Counted from the stretch's first letter, positions 19,956-27,799 are shown. The stretch is DNA of 37,449 nucleotides from Rhodospirillales bacterium (GCA_017304945.1 JAFKLG010000108.1:1-37449), one strand, 5' to 3'. Notes: generated by a model from the letters alone, not told the origin. A program made the numbers and translations.

Positions 19956-20260
19956 CCCGAACGAGCCTGATCCTGCTCATGGGGCTGGCGACGACCGCTG
20001 CCGCCCCCGGACCGGACCTGCCGCTTCCGCCGATCCCGCCGAAGCGCCCACCGACCGACGTGGCGGCGCCAGTTCCGGACAGCGACGTGCGCGCCCCACT
20101 CGTGATCGCGAGCGAAGACCCGCGCGTGCAGATCCGCAATTTCCGCGTCGATCGTTACGACCAGAGCCGGGGATTCCTGCCAGGCTCGCGCTACGAGTCA
20201 TCGGAGGAACGGAAGGGCATCCAGACTCCCGGCCTGAGCGTCACCGTACCATTGCGTTAG
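19952..20260 (+). CDS. Small probably exported proline-rich protein with TTG start
   Basis: A TTG at 19952 follows GGAGGAAGG by 4-5 bases and overlaps the NUDIX stop (TTGA). It gives 102 residues. An N-terminal hydrophobic stretch (TSLILLMGLATTAAA) looks like a signal peptide with an AAA-type cleavage region. A Pro-rich linker (LPLPPIPPKRPP) follows, then an ordered C-terminal half with DRYDQSRGFLPGSRY and a final TPGLSVTVPLR. No ATG exists in a sensible place, so the rare start is well supported. I do not recognise a named family. The protein is probably periplasmic or surface-exposed and translated together with the NUDIX gene. Confidence 0.75.
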   Translation: MTRTSLILLMGLATTAAAPGPDLPLPPIPPKRPPTDVAAPVPDSDVRAPLVIASEDPRVQIRNFRVDRYDQSRGFLPGSRYESSEERKGIQTPGLSVTVPLR

Positions 20261-20404
20261 ACGCTGCACACGGGACGACACAATCCAAGAAATCGTCCCA
20301 CTGACATACTGCTGCGCGACGTCCGTTTACTCCTGATTCACCTGCTCGGTTCCAGAACAGGACGAGAACGGCGAAGGGCCGTTCGGGGCCGAAAGGACCG
20401 AGCG

Positions 20405-21001
20405 ATGCGCGGACGGAAGCCACGGGAGCAGCAGGGCGCGGTGGCCGACCTGCGGGAGCGGGACGGCAGCAGCTTCGCGGGGGACAGCAGCGCCGGCATG
20501 GTTGCGTCGCTCGGTTCGGACAGTCCGGATGCAGGGTGCGGGTCGGCGCAAACCCTCGCGGCACGGCGCAGCGTCGACCTCTCCAGCCTGTTCGTCATGC
20601 CGGATCTGGGTGCCAGTGGAGTGGTCGGCGGCCGGCGTGTGGACGATCCCCTGGCAGGAACCCGCGTCCCCGGCAGCCATGGCACGCAGGCGGCGGGAAA
20701 CCCCAGCGCGGGCGGGATCGATCCGCTGCCCGGCACGGATCCTTTCGGGCGAACCGGTGCATCCTTCCACGCCAGCAGACGATCGGACAGGATGCCGGGG
20801 GGCGCAGGTGCCGGCCTGGAGCGGGAGAGCCTGCCCGAACGGCCGAGTCCCGCGGCGGACCAGGCCTTTCCCGGGGTGCGCTGGCATCCGCGGAATCCTG
20901 AGGCGCGGGTGCGGCCGCTAGGGACCCGGCGCGTGCTGCTGTCCGATGGCACGCAGATCAGCTTCACCAACGCCGCCGCGCTCGACGACGCGGATACCTA
21001 G
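20405..21001 (+). CDS. Hypothetical protein
   Basis: The frame from ATG 20405, with AAGGA about 8 bases upstream, gives 198 residues. The N-terminal three quarters are Gly/Ser/Arg/Asp-rich and look disordered (for example GIDPLPGTDPFGRTGAS). The last 30 residues (GTRRVLLSDGTQISFTNAAALDD) look ordered, like a short beta segment. Third positions are G/C-biased in this frame. Competing minus-strand frames here are arginine/proline-rich and lack start signals. No family is recognised. The gap 20261-20404 holds only a 7-bp hairpin, GGGACGA/TCGTCCC, with a 14-base loop. Confidence 0.5.
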   Translation: MRGRKPREQQGAVADLRERDGSSFAGDSSAGMVASLGSDSPDAGCGSAQTLAARRSVDLSSLFVMPDLGASGVVGGRRVDDPLAGTRVPGSHGTQAAGNPSAGGIDPLPGTDPFGRTGASFHASRRSDRMPGGAGAGLERESLPERPSPAADQAFPGVRWHPRNPEARVRPLGTRRVLLSDGTQISFTNAAALDDADT

Positions 21002-21348
21002 CTCTGTCTGGGTCGCTTCGGCTTCACGGCATGCCCGAGCCCGTCGTGCGAGCGCGTGAGTCACGGGGCGGGCGAACCTGAACCCGCCGCTCACGCTCGC
21101 GCGGGGGCGCCCGGCGTTCGTTCAACGAGCACACCGTCCCGCTGCAGCACGTCCGACGTTCCAGATTGCCGACGCTTCGGTGACTTTAGGACAAGTTTCA
21201 CGCCTTCGTGATATATACAATGACATACGCCCCCCGATGGCCTACGCCCCCTCTGTCCCCCACTGCTCGATGTGGTGATAGGGTGCAGGCGTTACACACC
21301 GCTTTGCCCCGCGCTCGCCTCGAGCCGCGCCATCTCACCGGTCCCTTC
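21002..21348. other. Intergenic region before the hybrid kinase gene
   Basis: These 347 bases hold no gene I can support. Most is GC-rich, but 21197-21232 is AT-rich with TATATA/TATACA (21212-21219) as -10 candidates. No good -35 lies at the right distance. The frame used downstream is open from 21208, but that part lacks domain sequence and a ribosome binding site. Confidence 0.5.
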
Positions 21349-23700
21349 ATGCGGCTTTCCTTCCGGGTGACGCTCCTTCTGCTGGTATGCCTGTTGCCAG
21401 CCATAGGGGTCTGCTTGTCCGTGATTTCGCGGATGCAGGACACGCAGGAGACCGCGGTGTCCGGCTTGCTGCTGCGCCAGGCAGAGCTCGCCAACGCGAA
21501 TCTGGACGGCATCGTCCAGGCGTCCCAGCAACTCGGGGCGGCTGTCGCGCAGCTCCCCGACCTGCGCGACAGCCCTGCCGCATGCCAGAACCGTCTCGCC
21601 ACGATCGGCCGCACCCTGAGCGCCTATCGATTCCTGGCCGTGGTGGATGCGTCCGGCGCGATCCGTTGCACCTCCTCTGCGGCGGTCGCCGCCGAAGGCC
21701 CTCGACCGGAGTGGCTGACCGGACTGAGCGCGACCCCGGGCGGCAGCGTCGGGCGCTATGCGCAGCTCAAGCAGGTGGAGGGTGCAGGGTTCCTGCCGCT
21801 CACCAGCGCTCTGCCCGAGCGGGAATTGCTGGTCATGGGGCTCGATCTGCGCTGGCTGTCGCGGCATTTTGCGGATGCGCGGGCGTTGTCGGCCGCGCCC
21901 GCCTCCAACACCGGGCTGATCATCACCGACCGCGATGGCACGATCCTGGCGCGGGCACCGGAAGGGGAGCAGTGGGCCGGTCAGCGCCTGCCCTTCAACG
22001 TCCAGCCGGCCAACGGCGATCGCAAGGCAAACGTGACGACGATCGGCGGCCCGGATGGTAGCCGGCTCATCGTGGCCGCGGTCCCCCGCTCGACGCCGCC
22101 GGTCGGGCTCACCGCAGTCGCGACGCTGCCGACCGTCGACCTGAACGCCGGCAGCTCGCAGGTGATCTGGGACGGGTTGCTCCTGGTCGGCGCGGTGGTG
22201 GCGGCGGTGCTTCTGCTGGCCATCCTCTATACCAGCCGGCTGCTCGACCGCCCGCTTGCCGGGCTCTCCGACGTTCTGGGACGGTGGTCCGCCGGCGACC
22301 TGGACGCGCGCGCCGACACCACACGGCTCCCCGCCTCGTTCCGTGACCTTGGGGCCGCGCTGAACGCCGTCGTCATCCGCCTCACCCGCGACCAGGTCGA
22401 ACAGCGCCGGCGCGCGGACCGCGCCGCGGCCGAACTCGGCGACCGCAGCCGCGACCTCTCGCTCGCCAACAACCGCCTGCAGGTCGAGATCGCGGAACGC
22501 GACAAGAGCGAGGCGGCCTTGCACCATGGCCAGAAGCTGCAGGCCATTGGCCAGCTCTCCGGCGGGATCGCCCACGACTTCAACAACCTGCTGGCGACCA
22601 TTCTCGGCAGCCTGGAGCTGATGGAGCGCCGGGTCTCGGCCGGAACCTCCGACCCGACCAACACCGACCGCCTGCGCACACTGATCGAGCGTGCCATCGG
22701 CGCGGTGCAGCGCGGGGCGCAACTCACCTCGGGATTGCTCGCCTTCTCCCGGCGGGAGCCGATGCCCGCCCGCCCGACCGACCTCAATGCCCTGATCGCC
22801 GACCTCGCCACCCTCGCCACCAGCACGCTCGGGCGCCGCATCCGGCTGACGACGGAGCTCACCCCGAGTCTCTGGCCCGCAATGGTCGATCCCAGCCAGA
22901 TCGAAGCAGCGATCCTGAACCTCTGCCTCAATGCCCGGGACGCGATGCCCGATGGCGGCATGCTGACGATCCGCACCGGGAATGTCGTGATCGACCCGTC
23001 GTCGAGCGCACCCGACCTGTCGGCCGGCGACTACGTGTCGGTCACCGTGGCGGACACCGGCATCGGCATGTCCGCGGCCGTGCAGCGGCGCGCCTTCGAT
23101 CCCTTCTTCACCACCAAGGGCGATGCCGGATCGGGTCTGGGCCTCAGCCAGGTGCAATCGGCGGCACGTCAGGCGGGCGGGACGGTCCAATTGCGGAGCG
23201 TCGAGGGAGAAGGCACCACCATCACCCTGCTGCTGCCGCGCGGCACCGACCAGGCCGCTCCGGCCAAGCCCGCTGCGCGTGCCGTGGAGACCGACGCCCT
23301 GGCCTGCCTGGTGCTGGTGGTGGACGACGATCATGCCGTCCGGCAGGTCGCCGTCGAAATGCTGCACGATCTTGGCTATCAGGTCGTCGAAGCTCCCGGC
23401 GGCGCAGAGGCCCTGACGCTCATGACGGAGCTGCGACCGGACATCATCCTGGTCGACTACGCCATGCCGGGGATGAACGGCCTGCAATTGACCCGCGCGC
23501 TGCGGGACCGCGGGGTCACGCTGCCGATCGCGATGGTCACGGGTTACGCCGAACTCGACGACTCCCAGGCCGGGAAGAGTCCGCTCGACGGGCTGTTGCG
23601 CAAACCCTTCACCATCCAGGAGCTGCAGGCGCTACTATCCACCCTGCGCGCACGCGGTGAACGGAACACTAACGTGGTGCGACTAAATCTGGCCCGATGA
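21349..23700 (+). CDS. Hybrid sensor histidine kinase with C-terminal receiver
   Basis: The start at 21349 (MRLSFRVTLLLLVCLLPAIG) places a membrane helix at residues 5-25. The 783-residue product continues with a ~240-residue extracytoplasmic sensor, a second helix near 270-292, and HAMP (DRPLAGLSDVLGRWSAGDLD). A coiled coil precedes the HisKA domain with GGIAHDFNNLL (phospho-His409). The ATPase domain has N box NLCLNARDAMPDGG, G1 DTGIGMS and GSGLGLSQV. A receiver follows with VDDDH and phospho-Asp703 (LVDYAMPG) and conserved Lys in LRKPF. The HDFNNLL type belongs to kinases that often pass phosphate via the attached receiver. No separate response regulator or output domain is nearby, so the partner is unknown. 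The Usp gene follows 73 bp downstream and may be co-transcribed. Confidence 0.93.
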   Translation: MRLSFRVTLLLLVCLLPAIGVCLSVISRMQDTQETAVSGLLLRQAELANANLDGIVQASQQLGAAVAQLPDLRDSPAACQNRLATIGRTLSAYRFLAVVDASGAIRCTSSAAVAAEGPRPEWLTGLSATPGGSVGRYAQLKQVEGAGFLPLTSALPERELLVMGLDLRWLSRHFADARALSAAPASNTGLIITDRDGTILARAPEGEQWAGQRLPFNVQPANGDRKANVTTIGGPDGSRLIVAAVPRSTPPVGLTAVATLPTVDLNAGSSQVIWDGLLLVGAVVAAVLLLAILYTSRLLDRPLAGLSDVLGRWSAGDLDARADTTRLPASFRDLGAALNAVVIRLTRDQVEQRRRADRAAAELGDRSRDLSLANNRLQVEIAERDKSEAALHHGQKLQAIGQLSGGIAHDFNNLLATILGSLELMERRVSAGTSDPTNTDRLRTLIERAIGAVQRGAQLTSGLLAFSRREPMPARPTDLNALIADLATLATSTLGRRIRLTTELTPSLWPAMVDPSQIEAAILNLCLNARDAMPDGGMLTIRTGNVVIDPSSSAPDLSAGDYVSVTVADTGIGMSAAVQRRAFDPFFTTKGDAGSGLGLSQVQSAARQAGGTVQLRSVEGEGTTITLLLPRGTDQAAPAKPAARAVETDALACLVLVVDDDHAVRQVAVEMLHDLGYQVVEAPGGAEALTLMTELRPDIILVDYAMPGMNGLQLTRALRDRGVTLPIAMVTGYAELDDSQAGKSPLDGLLRKPFTIQELQALLSTLRARGERNTNVVRLNLAR

Positions 23701-23773
23701 TCCAGATCAAGGCAGTCTCACCGACGGCATGACCTAAACACACGCGATGAGGACGTGTGAGCGGAGGCGAACG

Positions 23774-24631
23774 ATGGCCCTGAAGAACATCTTGGTTCAC
23801 CTGGACAGCGGCACGCGCAGCACCGTCCGCCTGCAGGTTGCGGCGGCCCTGGCACGCCGGTACGACGCGCACCTGACCGGATTGGGGGTGATCGACATCC
23901 CCTCGGTCGACTTCTTCTACGGATCGGCGATGCCGTTCGCCGGCACCGGACCCGAGGACGTGGTCGAGCGCATGCGCGCCGACGCGCTGGTCGCGATGGA
24001 GCCGGTCGAAGCCGGTTTTCGGGAGCGGCTGCGGCTTGACGGGCTGCCGGGCGAATGGCGGCTGGTCGAAGGCCACCTGCCTGCCACGGTCCCCCTCCAC
24101 GCCCGCTACGCCGACCTCACCGTGCTCGGTCAGCCCAACCGCTACGAGCCGCAGGAGAACGCGGGCATGGATGCGATGGTGGTGAACACCATCATGACCT
24201 CCGGCCGGCCGGTACTCGCGGTGCCGTTCGCCGGTGAGTTCCCGGTGGTCGGGGAGCGCGTGCTGGTCGCCTGGAATGCGAGCCGCGAAGCCGCCCGCGC
24301 CGTCAACGACGCGCTGCCCCTGCTGGAAGGCGCGAAGCTCGTCACCGTGGTCGCGATCAACCCGCGCCAGGGGATCGGCGGACACGGCGACGTCCCTGCG
24401 GCGGATATTGTGCTGCACCTCGCGCGGCACGGCGTGAAGGCCGAAGCGGCGCATACCGTCGCCAACGACATCAGCGACGGAGAGGCCCTGCTCTCCTATG
24501 CGGCCGATCTCGGCGTGGACCTGATCGTCGCCGGGGCCTACGGGCACTCCCGCGCGCGGGAGATGGTGTTCGGCGGCGTCACCCGCACGCTGCTGAGCGA
24601 GATGACGGTCCCGGTCTTCCTGTCGCACTGA
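23774..24631 (+). CDS. Universal stress protein, tandem UspA domains
   Basis: The ATG at 23774 has GGAGG about 7 bases upstream and gives 285 residues (MALKNILVHLDSG). Two UspA-type halves are visible. The first (about 1-145) is degenerate in its nucleotide loop. The second (about 150-285) starts ERVLVAWNASREAARA and ends DLIVAGAYGHSRAREMVFGGVTRTLL...TVPVFLSH. The second half keeps a G-xx-G-x9-G ATP-type loop. Such tandem proteins bind ATP or other small ligands and are induced under stress or growth arrest. The exact role is unknown. The preceding gene is a hybrid sensor kinase on the same strand. Confidence 0.92.
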   Translation: MALKNILVHLDSGTRSTVRLQVAAALARRYDAHLTGLGVIDIPSVDFFYGSAMPFAGTGPEDVVERMRADALVAMEPVEAGFRERLRLDGLPGEWRLVEGHLPATVPLHARYADLTVLGQPNRYEPQENAGMDAMVVNTIMTSGRPVLAVPFAGEFPVVGERVLVAWNASREAARAVNDALPLLEGAKLVTVVAINPRQGIGGHGDVPAADIVLHLARHGVKAEAAHTVANDISDGEALLSYAADLGVDLIVAGAYGHSRAREMVFGGVTRTLLSEMTVPVFLSH

Positions 24632-24642
24632 GCCCGACGGAG

Positions 24643-24665
24643 CCGCCGCCGCTCGACGGCGGCGG
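24643..24665. terminator. Strong bidirectional hairpin after the universal stress gene
   Basis: CCGCCGCCG-CTCGA-CGGCGGCGG is a perfect 9-bp GC stem with a 5-base loop, 11 bases after the stop. It lies between convergent genes and could act in both directions. There is no T-run. Confidence 0.5.
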
Positions 24666-24689
24666 GTGCCCCGCACCGCTCCCGAACCA

Positions 24690-24706
24690 CGGATCACGGT
24701 GATCCG
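24690..24706. terminator. Second hairpin in the same convergent gap
   Basis: CGGATCA-CGG-TGATCCG is a perfect 7-bp stem with a 3-base loop. Together with the hairpin at 24643-24665 it probably separates the two convergent transcripts. Confidence 0.4.
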
Positions 24707-24733
24707 GGCAGCGGTGTGGGTGGCGCGGGCGAT

Positions 24734-25600
24734 CTACCAGGCGAAGTGCGGCAGCGTCGCGACGGGATGAAGATTGGCCTCACGCGCATGCGCTTCCGCG
24801 CGCGCGGTGTCGAAGCGGCCATCCGGTCCCCGCAAGGACGCGCCGTGGATCCCGTCCAGCACCCAGCACGCCGCGATCTCGACTCCGGCCGCCCCGGCGA
24901 TGTCGGTGCGAAGCGAGTCGCCGACCGCCAGCACCCGATCCGGGGACAGGCCGAGCTGCTGCAGGGCCGGCTGGTAGATCGCCGGATCGGGCTTGCCCAG
25001 CGCCCGCACGTCGCCGCCCAGCTCCTGGTAGCGCAGCGCGAGCGCGCCGGCGCACAACACGCGGATGCCGCCGCGGATCACCTCCAGATCGGGATTGCCG
25101 CAGATCATCTTCAGCCGGTGCTTCGCGCAGGCCTGCAGCACCGGTTCGAACTCCGCCATGTCGCTGGGGTTGCGGTGATCGTCCGGGCCGGTGTTCAGCA
25201 CGAAGTCGGCCTCATCCGGCGTGGCGACGACGGTCAGCGGCAGGCCCTCATAGACCGGCTTGTCGCGTTCCGGCCCGATATGGAACATGCGGGTGCCGAG
25301 CTCCATCCACCACAGATCCGGCGGCGAGAGGAAGGAGCGGCGAACCGCCTCTCCGCTGGTCAGGATATGGGTGTAGAGCGTGTCGGCGATCCCCATCCGG
25401 CGCATCATGCTCTGCACCGCGTCGTTCGGCCGCGGCACGTTGGACAGCAGCAGCGTCCGTTTGTCGGCGCGCTTGAGGTGCCCGAGCGTCTCGACCGCAT
25501 GCGGGAACGCGTTCACCCCGTCATGGATCACGCCCCAGAGGTCGAGGATGAAGCCGTCATAGCGGTCGGCAAGTGGGGCGAAGCCCGTCAGATGTTCCAT
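24734..25600 (-). CDS. HAD family hydrolase, subclass IIA (TIGR01459-like)
   Basis: The ATG at 25600 (MEHLTGFAPLADRYDGFILDLWGVIHDG) has GAAGGG about 10 bases upstream, inside the end of pyrD; the longer frame to 25645 is rejected. The 288-residue product shows the HAD motif I variant DLWG (DxD replaced by DLW). Motif II is LLLSNVPRP, then LGKPDPAIYQPALQQLG with the motif III lysine, and motif IV AVGDSLRTDIAGAAG. The capped IIA layout resembles NagD/4-nitrophenylphosphatase-type phosphatases and matches the group usually labelled TIGR01459. The substrate is unknown. It starts 4 bp after the pyrD stop, so the two genes form an operon. Confidence 0.9.
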   Translation of the reverse strand: MEHLTGFAPLADRYDGFILDLWGVIHDGVNAFPHAVETLGHLKRADKRTLLLSNVPRPNDAVQSMMRRMGIADTLYTHILTSGEAVRRSFLSPPDLWWMELGTRMFHIGPERDKPVYEGLPLTVVATPDEADFVLNTGPDDHRNPSDMAEFEPVLQACAKHRLKMICGNPDLEVIRGGIRVLCAGALALRYQELGGDVRALGKPDPAIYQPALQQLGLSPDRVLAVGDSLRTDIAGAAGVEIAACWVLDGIHGASLRGPDGRFDTARAEAHAREANLHPVATLPHFAW

Positions 25601-25604
25601 TCCG

Positions 25605-26666
25605 TCAGCCCTTCGCGAATTGATCGGCGGCGGTGCCGACGGCATCCTCGACCCGCGCGAACCCTGCCTGGCGCAGTTCGGTGGCGAGCTCTGCCTTGAG
25701 ACGCGGGATCAGCGCCGGTCCGCCATACGCAAATCCAGTGTAGAGCTGCACCAGCGCAGCCCCGGCCTGGATCTTCTCGAAGGCGTCGCGGCCGCTGCCG
25801 ACCCCGCCGACGCCGATCAGCACGAGCCGTCCGCGCGCCAACTGATACGCCCGCGCCAACACGCGCGTCGCCAGGGCGCGGAGCGGCGTGCCGGACAGGC
25901 CGCCGCGCTCCTCCCGATGCGGAGAACGGAGGCCGGGTGGCCGGGAGATCGTAGTGTTGCTGACGATCAATCCCTGAACGCCGTGTGCGGCGCAGGTTTC
26001 GACCACCGCGGCAAGCCCCTCTTCCGACAGGTCGGGGGCGAGCTTCACGAGGATGGGGGGCCGGGGCGAGATGGCCGCGACCGCTTCCAGGATGGCACGC
26101 AACTGCGCTTCGCCCTGCAGGTCGCGCAGCCCGGGAGTGTTGGGTGAGGAGACGTTGATGACCGCGTAGTCGGCATGGGGAGCGACCGCGGCGATCAGGG
26201 CCGGGTAGTCGCGCACCGGGTCGGCGCCTTCCTTGTTGATCCCGACATTGGCGCCAAGCGGCACGGGGCGGGACGAGAGGGCGGTGAGCCGTTCGCGATA
26301 GGGCGCGAGCCCGTCGTTGTTGAACCCCATGCGATTGATCACGGCGCGATCGGGGTCCAGGCGGAACAAGCGGGGGCGCGGGTTGCCGGCTTGCGGACGG
26401 GGGGTGACCGTGCCGGTCTCGACGAAGCCGAAGCCGATCCGCATCAGCCCGCGGACCGCCACCGCGTTCTTGTCGAAGCCAGCGGCGAGACCGATCGGGT
26501 TCGGGAAACGGCGGCCGAATACGGTCGTGCCCAGGATGGGATCGTCCGGCCGGGGGTCGCCGCCCGCCAAGCCGAGCCGCAGCGCCTGGAGCGCGAGCCC
26601 GTGCGCCGTCTCGGGATCGAGACGGCGCAGCAGCGGCAGCATGGCGGAAGCAAGCGCGGGCGTCAT
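25605..26666 (-). CDS. pyrD: Dihydroorotate dehydrogenase, quinone-dependent (class 2)
   Basis: This 353-residue FMN enzyme oxidises dihydroorotate to orotate in pyrimidine synthesis and reduces membrane quinone. The N-terminal extension (LLRRLDPETAHGLALQALRLG) is the helical quinone tunnel and membrane-contact part typical of class 2. The barrel carries NPIGLAAGFDKN, the catalytic-serine segment NVSSPNTPGLR, VKLAPDLSEEGL, SNTTISRP, and late GVGGVGSGRDAFEKIQAGA. Length is normal. It is followed by the HAD gene at 4 bp and diverges from a small gene over 101 bp. Confidence 0.96.
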   Translation of the reverse strand: MTPALASAMLPLLRRLDPETAHGLALQALRLGLAGGDPRPDDPILGTTVFGRRFPNPIGLAAGFDKNAVAVRGLMRIGFGFVETGTVTPRPQAGNPRPRLFRLDPDRAVINRMGFNNDGLAPYRERLTALSSRPVPLGANVGINKEGADPVRDYPALIAAVAPHADYAVINVSSPNTPGLRDLQGEAQLRAILEAVAAISPRPPILVKLAPDLSEEGLAAVVETCAAHGVQGLIVSNTTISRPPGLRSPHREERGGLSGTPLRALATRVLARAYQLARGRLVLIGVGGVGSGRDAFEKIQAGAALVQLYTGFAYGGPALIPRLKAELATELRQAGFARVEDAVGTAADQFAKG

Positions 26667-26767
26667 TGCCGCGCCTTATGCCTGCAAGCACCCAGGACGT
26701 GAAGGCGGCGAAGCGAGGGCGAGAGGACGGCTTGCGTCCGATCCGCCACGCTCCGACATTGCCGCTC

Positions 26768-26989
26768 ATGTGGAATGAGCCCTACCTCGAGACCTGCTGC
26801 CGGTCCGCCCTGCATCGCCTATGGCTGAGCGGGGCATCCGGTCGGCCGGGCGGATTCAAGGACGGCCCATGCCTGAACCGTCTCGCCGACATGGGATTGG
26901 CGGAGCAGCGCGGCGAGCGGTTCACGGTGACGCCGGCGGGGGTGGAACGGCACGCGCGCGAGATCGTGCGCTCCACCTCCCCGGCCTGA
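26768..26989 (+). CDS. Small hypothetical protein with winged-helix-like C-terminus
   Basis: The frame from ATG 26768 gives 73 residues (MWNEPYLETCCRSALHRLWL). A helix is followed by KDGPCLNRLADMGLAEQRGERFTVTPAGVERHAREI. The pattern short helix - LADMGLAE - FTVTPAG resembles the wing of small winged-helix proteins, where such a segment reads L..LG.V....g.y.LT..G. The upstream ribosome binding site is weak, and an in-frame ATG exists at 26666. No specific family or role can be named. Confidence 0.65.
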   Translation: MWNEPYLETCCRSALHRLWLSGASGRPGGFKDGPCLNRLADMGLAEQRGERFTVTPAGVERHAREIVRSTSPA

Positions 26990-27005
26990 TTGCCTGCCGC
27001 GAAGA

Positions 27006-27242
27006 TCAGGCCAGGCTCGCGGTGGCGACGGTGCCCGGAGCGGCGAGCGCGATGCTCATGAGGCGTGCGCCGTCCAGGGCCGAGACCATCACCATGTCGC
27101 CCACGGCCAGCATGTCCGCCGCGTCGGCGAAGAAGTCGTCGTCTCCCACGGTCTCCAGCCGGTCCTTGCCAGCCTTGTAGTGCCAGAGGGTGAAGCCGTT
27201 CGCGTAGGCGAGCACCGAGAGATTGCGGATCGCGAATGCCAT
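27006..27242 (-). CDS. Small conserved-looking hypothetical protein (78 aa), repressor-linked module
   Basis: The ATG at 27242 follows GGAAGGA by 4-5 bases. The longer open frame to 27452 runs through the leader and upstream promoter and is rejected. The 78-residue product (MAFAIRNLSVLAYANGFTLWHYKAG) continues with DDDFFADAADMLAVGDMVMVSALDG and a small-residue tail. It looks like a compact beta-rich domain, the middle resembling proteins associated with phage or GTA-like loci, but I cannot name a family. It has its own promoter, two leader hairpins (one terminator-like) and a putative operator upstream. The 126-aa gene on the same strand lies 176 bp further upstream. Confidence 0.85.
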   Translation of the reverse strand: MAFAIRNLSVLAYANGFTLWHYKAGKDRLETVGDDDFFADAADMLAVGDMVMVSALDGARLMSIALAAPGTVATASLA

Positions 27243-27265
27243 GGGAGTCCTTCCTGCAAACAAGA

Positions 27266-27296
27266 AAGACCGCCGCCCGAGTGGGGCGGCAGTCTT
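27266..27296 (-). terminator. Terminator-like hairpin in the leader of the 78-aa gene (candidate attenuator)
   Basis: In the minus-strand transcript AAGACTGCCGCCC and GGGCGGCGGTCTT form a 13-bp stem with a 5-base loop, all pairs Watson-Crick except one U-G wobble. It is followed directly by a U-rich tract (TCTTGTTT), as in an intrinsic terminator. On the plus strand the wobble becomes a C-A mismatch, which supports minus-strand function. The hairpin ends about 12 bases before the ribosome binding site, so readthrough would be required to express the gene. Confidence 0.7.
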
Positions 27297-27330
27297 GGGG
27301 GCGGGGGGAGATCGAGCGGGGGAGGAAAGG

Positions 27331-27353
27331 CCCAGGGCGCAGTTCGCCCCGGG
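27331..27353 (-). ncRNA. 5' hairpin of the same leader RNA
   Basis: CCCGGGGCG and CGCCCTGGG pair over 9 bp with a 5-base loop in the minus-strand transcript, including one G-U wobble that would be an A-C mismatch on the other strand. It lies at the predicted 5' end of the transcript. The 27297-27330 stretch between the two hairpins is C/U-rich and includes CCTTTCC, complementary to much of the GGAAGGA ribosome binding site. It may be part of a cis-acting leader or of a short terminated RNA of about 100 nt. Confidence 0.5.
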
Positions 27354-27361
27354 ATTGGGAT

Positions 27362-27391
27362 GTTCTAAGTGCCGCCCCTCAGTATTGTCAA
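27362..27391 (-). promoter_or_regulatory. Sigma-70 promoter of the 78-aa gene
   Basis: On the minus strand a perfect TTGACA (27391-27386) is followed after 18 bases by TAGAAC (27367-27362). Transcription would start near 27355, giving a leader of about 110 bases. The -35 is embedded in the putative operator at 27388-27414. Confidence 0.6.
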
Positions 27392-27414
27392 GGTATTTTT
27401 TCCTATTATCTTGA
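27388..27414. promoter_or_regulatory. Putative operator overlapping the promoter of the 78-aa gene
   Basis: TCAAG (27388-27392) and CTTGA (27410-27414) are inverted arms with a 17-base spacer. The spacer contains GTATTTTTTCCTATT (27393-27407), which differs by one base from a 15-mer upstream of the S24 repressor gene. This AT-rich block stands out sharply from the GC-rich surroundings. Binding by the neighbouring repressor is inferred. Confidence 0.5.
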
Positions 27415-27418
27415 TATT

Positions 27419-27799
27419 TTAGGCCACGATCCCTTTGACCCGCAGCGGCCACTCGAGCCGCTCCATGGCCTCACGCCACAACCGCCAGTCGCACCGCTCG
27501 CTGGCGTAGGCGGGATTGGGAACGGCTTGCCGCTCCCCCCAGATCCGCAGGATGCGTGCATGGACGAGGTCGATCCGGCGGCGGCGGTAGAGCATGTCCA
27601 GGCAACGCACCACATCATCGGGTTCGCACGGGCGCGGCAGGTTTCCCCGGCTCACGGCGTAGCGGTGCCCTTCCCGCCTGGCGACCAGCGCCCCCATGGT
27701 CCACATCCACGCCTCCTCGGCGGACCGGAAAGGTTCGCTCCGCACAGCGGTCGCTGGGGTGCGGGCGGCGGGAAGGATCTGGCGTGCGGCGACGGCCAT
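27419..27799 (-). CDS. Conserved-looking hypothetical protein (126 aa) divergent from the S24 repressor
   Basis: The ATG at 27799 has AGGAG about 7-8 bases upstream; the frame open to 27874 runs into the operator. The 126-residue product begins MAVAARQILPAART and shows FRSAEEAWMWTMGAL near 23-37. A basic RREGHRYAVSRGNLPRPCEPDDVVRCLDMLYRRRRIDL segment follows, then WRLWREAMERLEWPLRVKGIVA at the end. It is rich in Arg and Trp and probably helical, which would suit nucleic-acid or protein binding, but there is no recognised fold. It diverges from the repressor gene over 166 bp of symmetric, AT-rich DNA. Confidence 0.85.
   Translation of the reverse strand: MAVAARQILPAARTPATAVRSEPFRSAEEAWMWTMGALVARREGHRYAVSRGNLPRPCEPDDVVRCLDMLYRRRRIDLVHARILRIWGERQAVPNPAYASERCDWRLWREAMERLEWPLRVKGIVA

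Noticed and set aside
20338..20970. 210-residue minus-strand frame opposite the 198-aa hypothetical
   Set aside because: Arg/Ser/Pro-rich with no ribosome binding site; the plus frame has a better composition and an ordered C-terminus.
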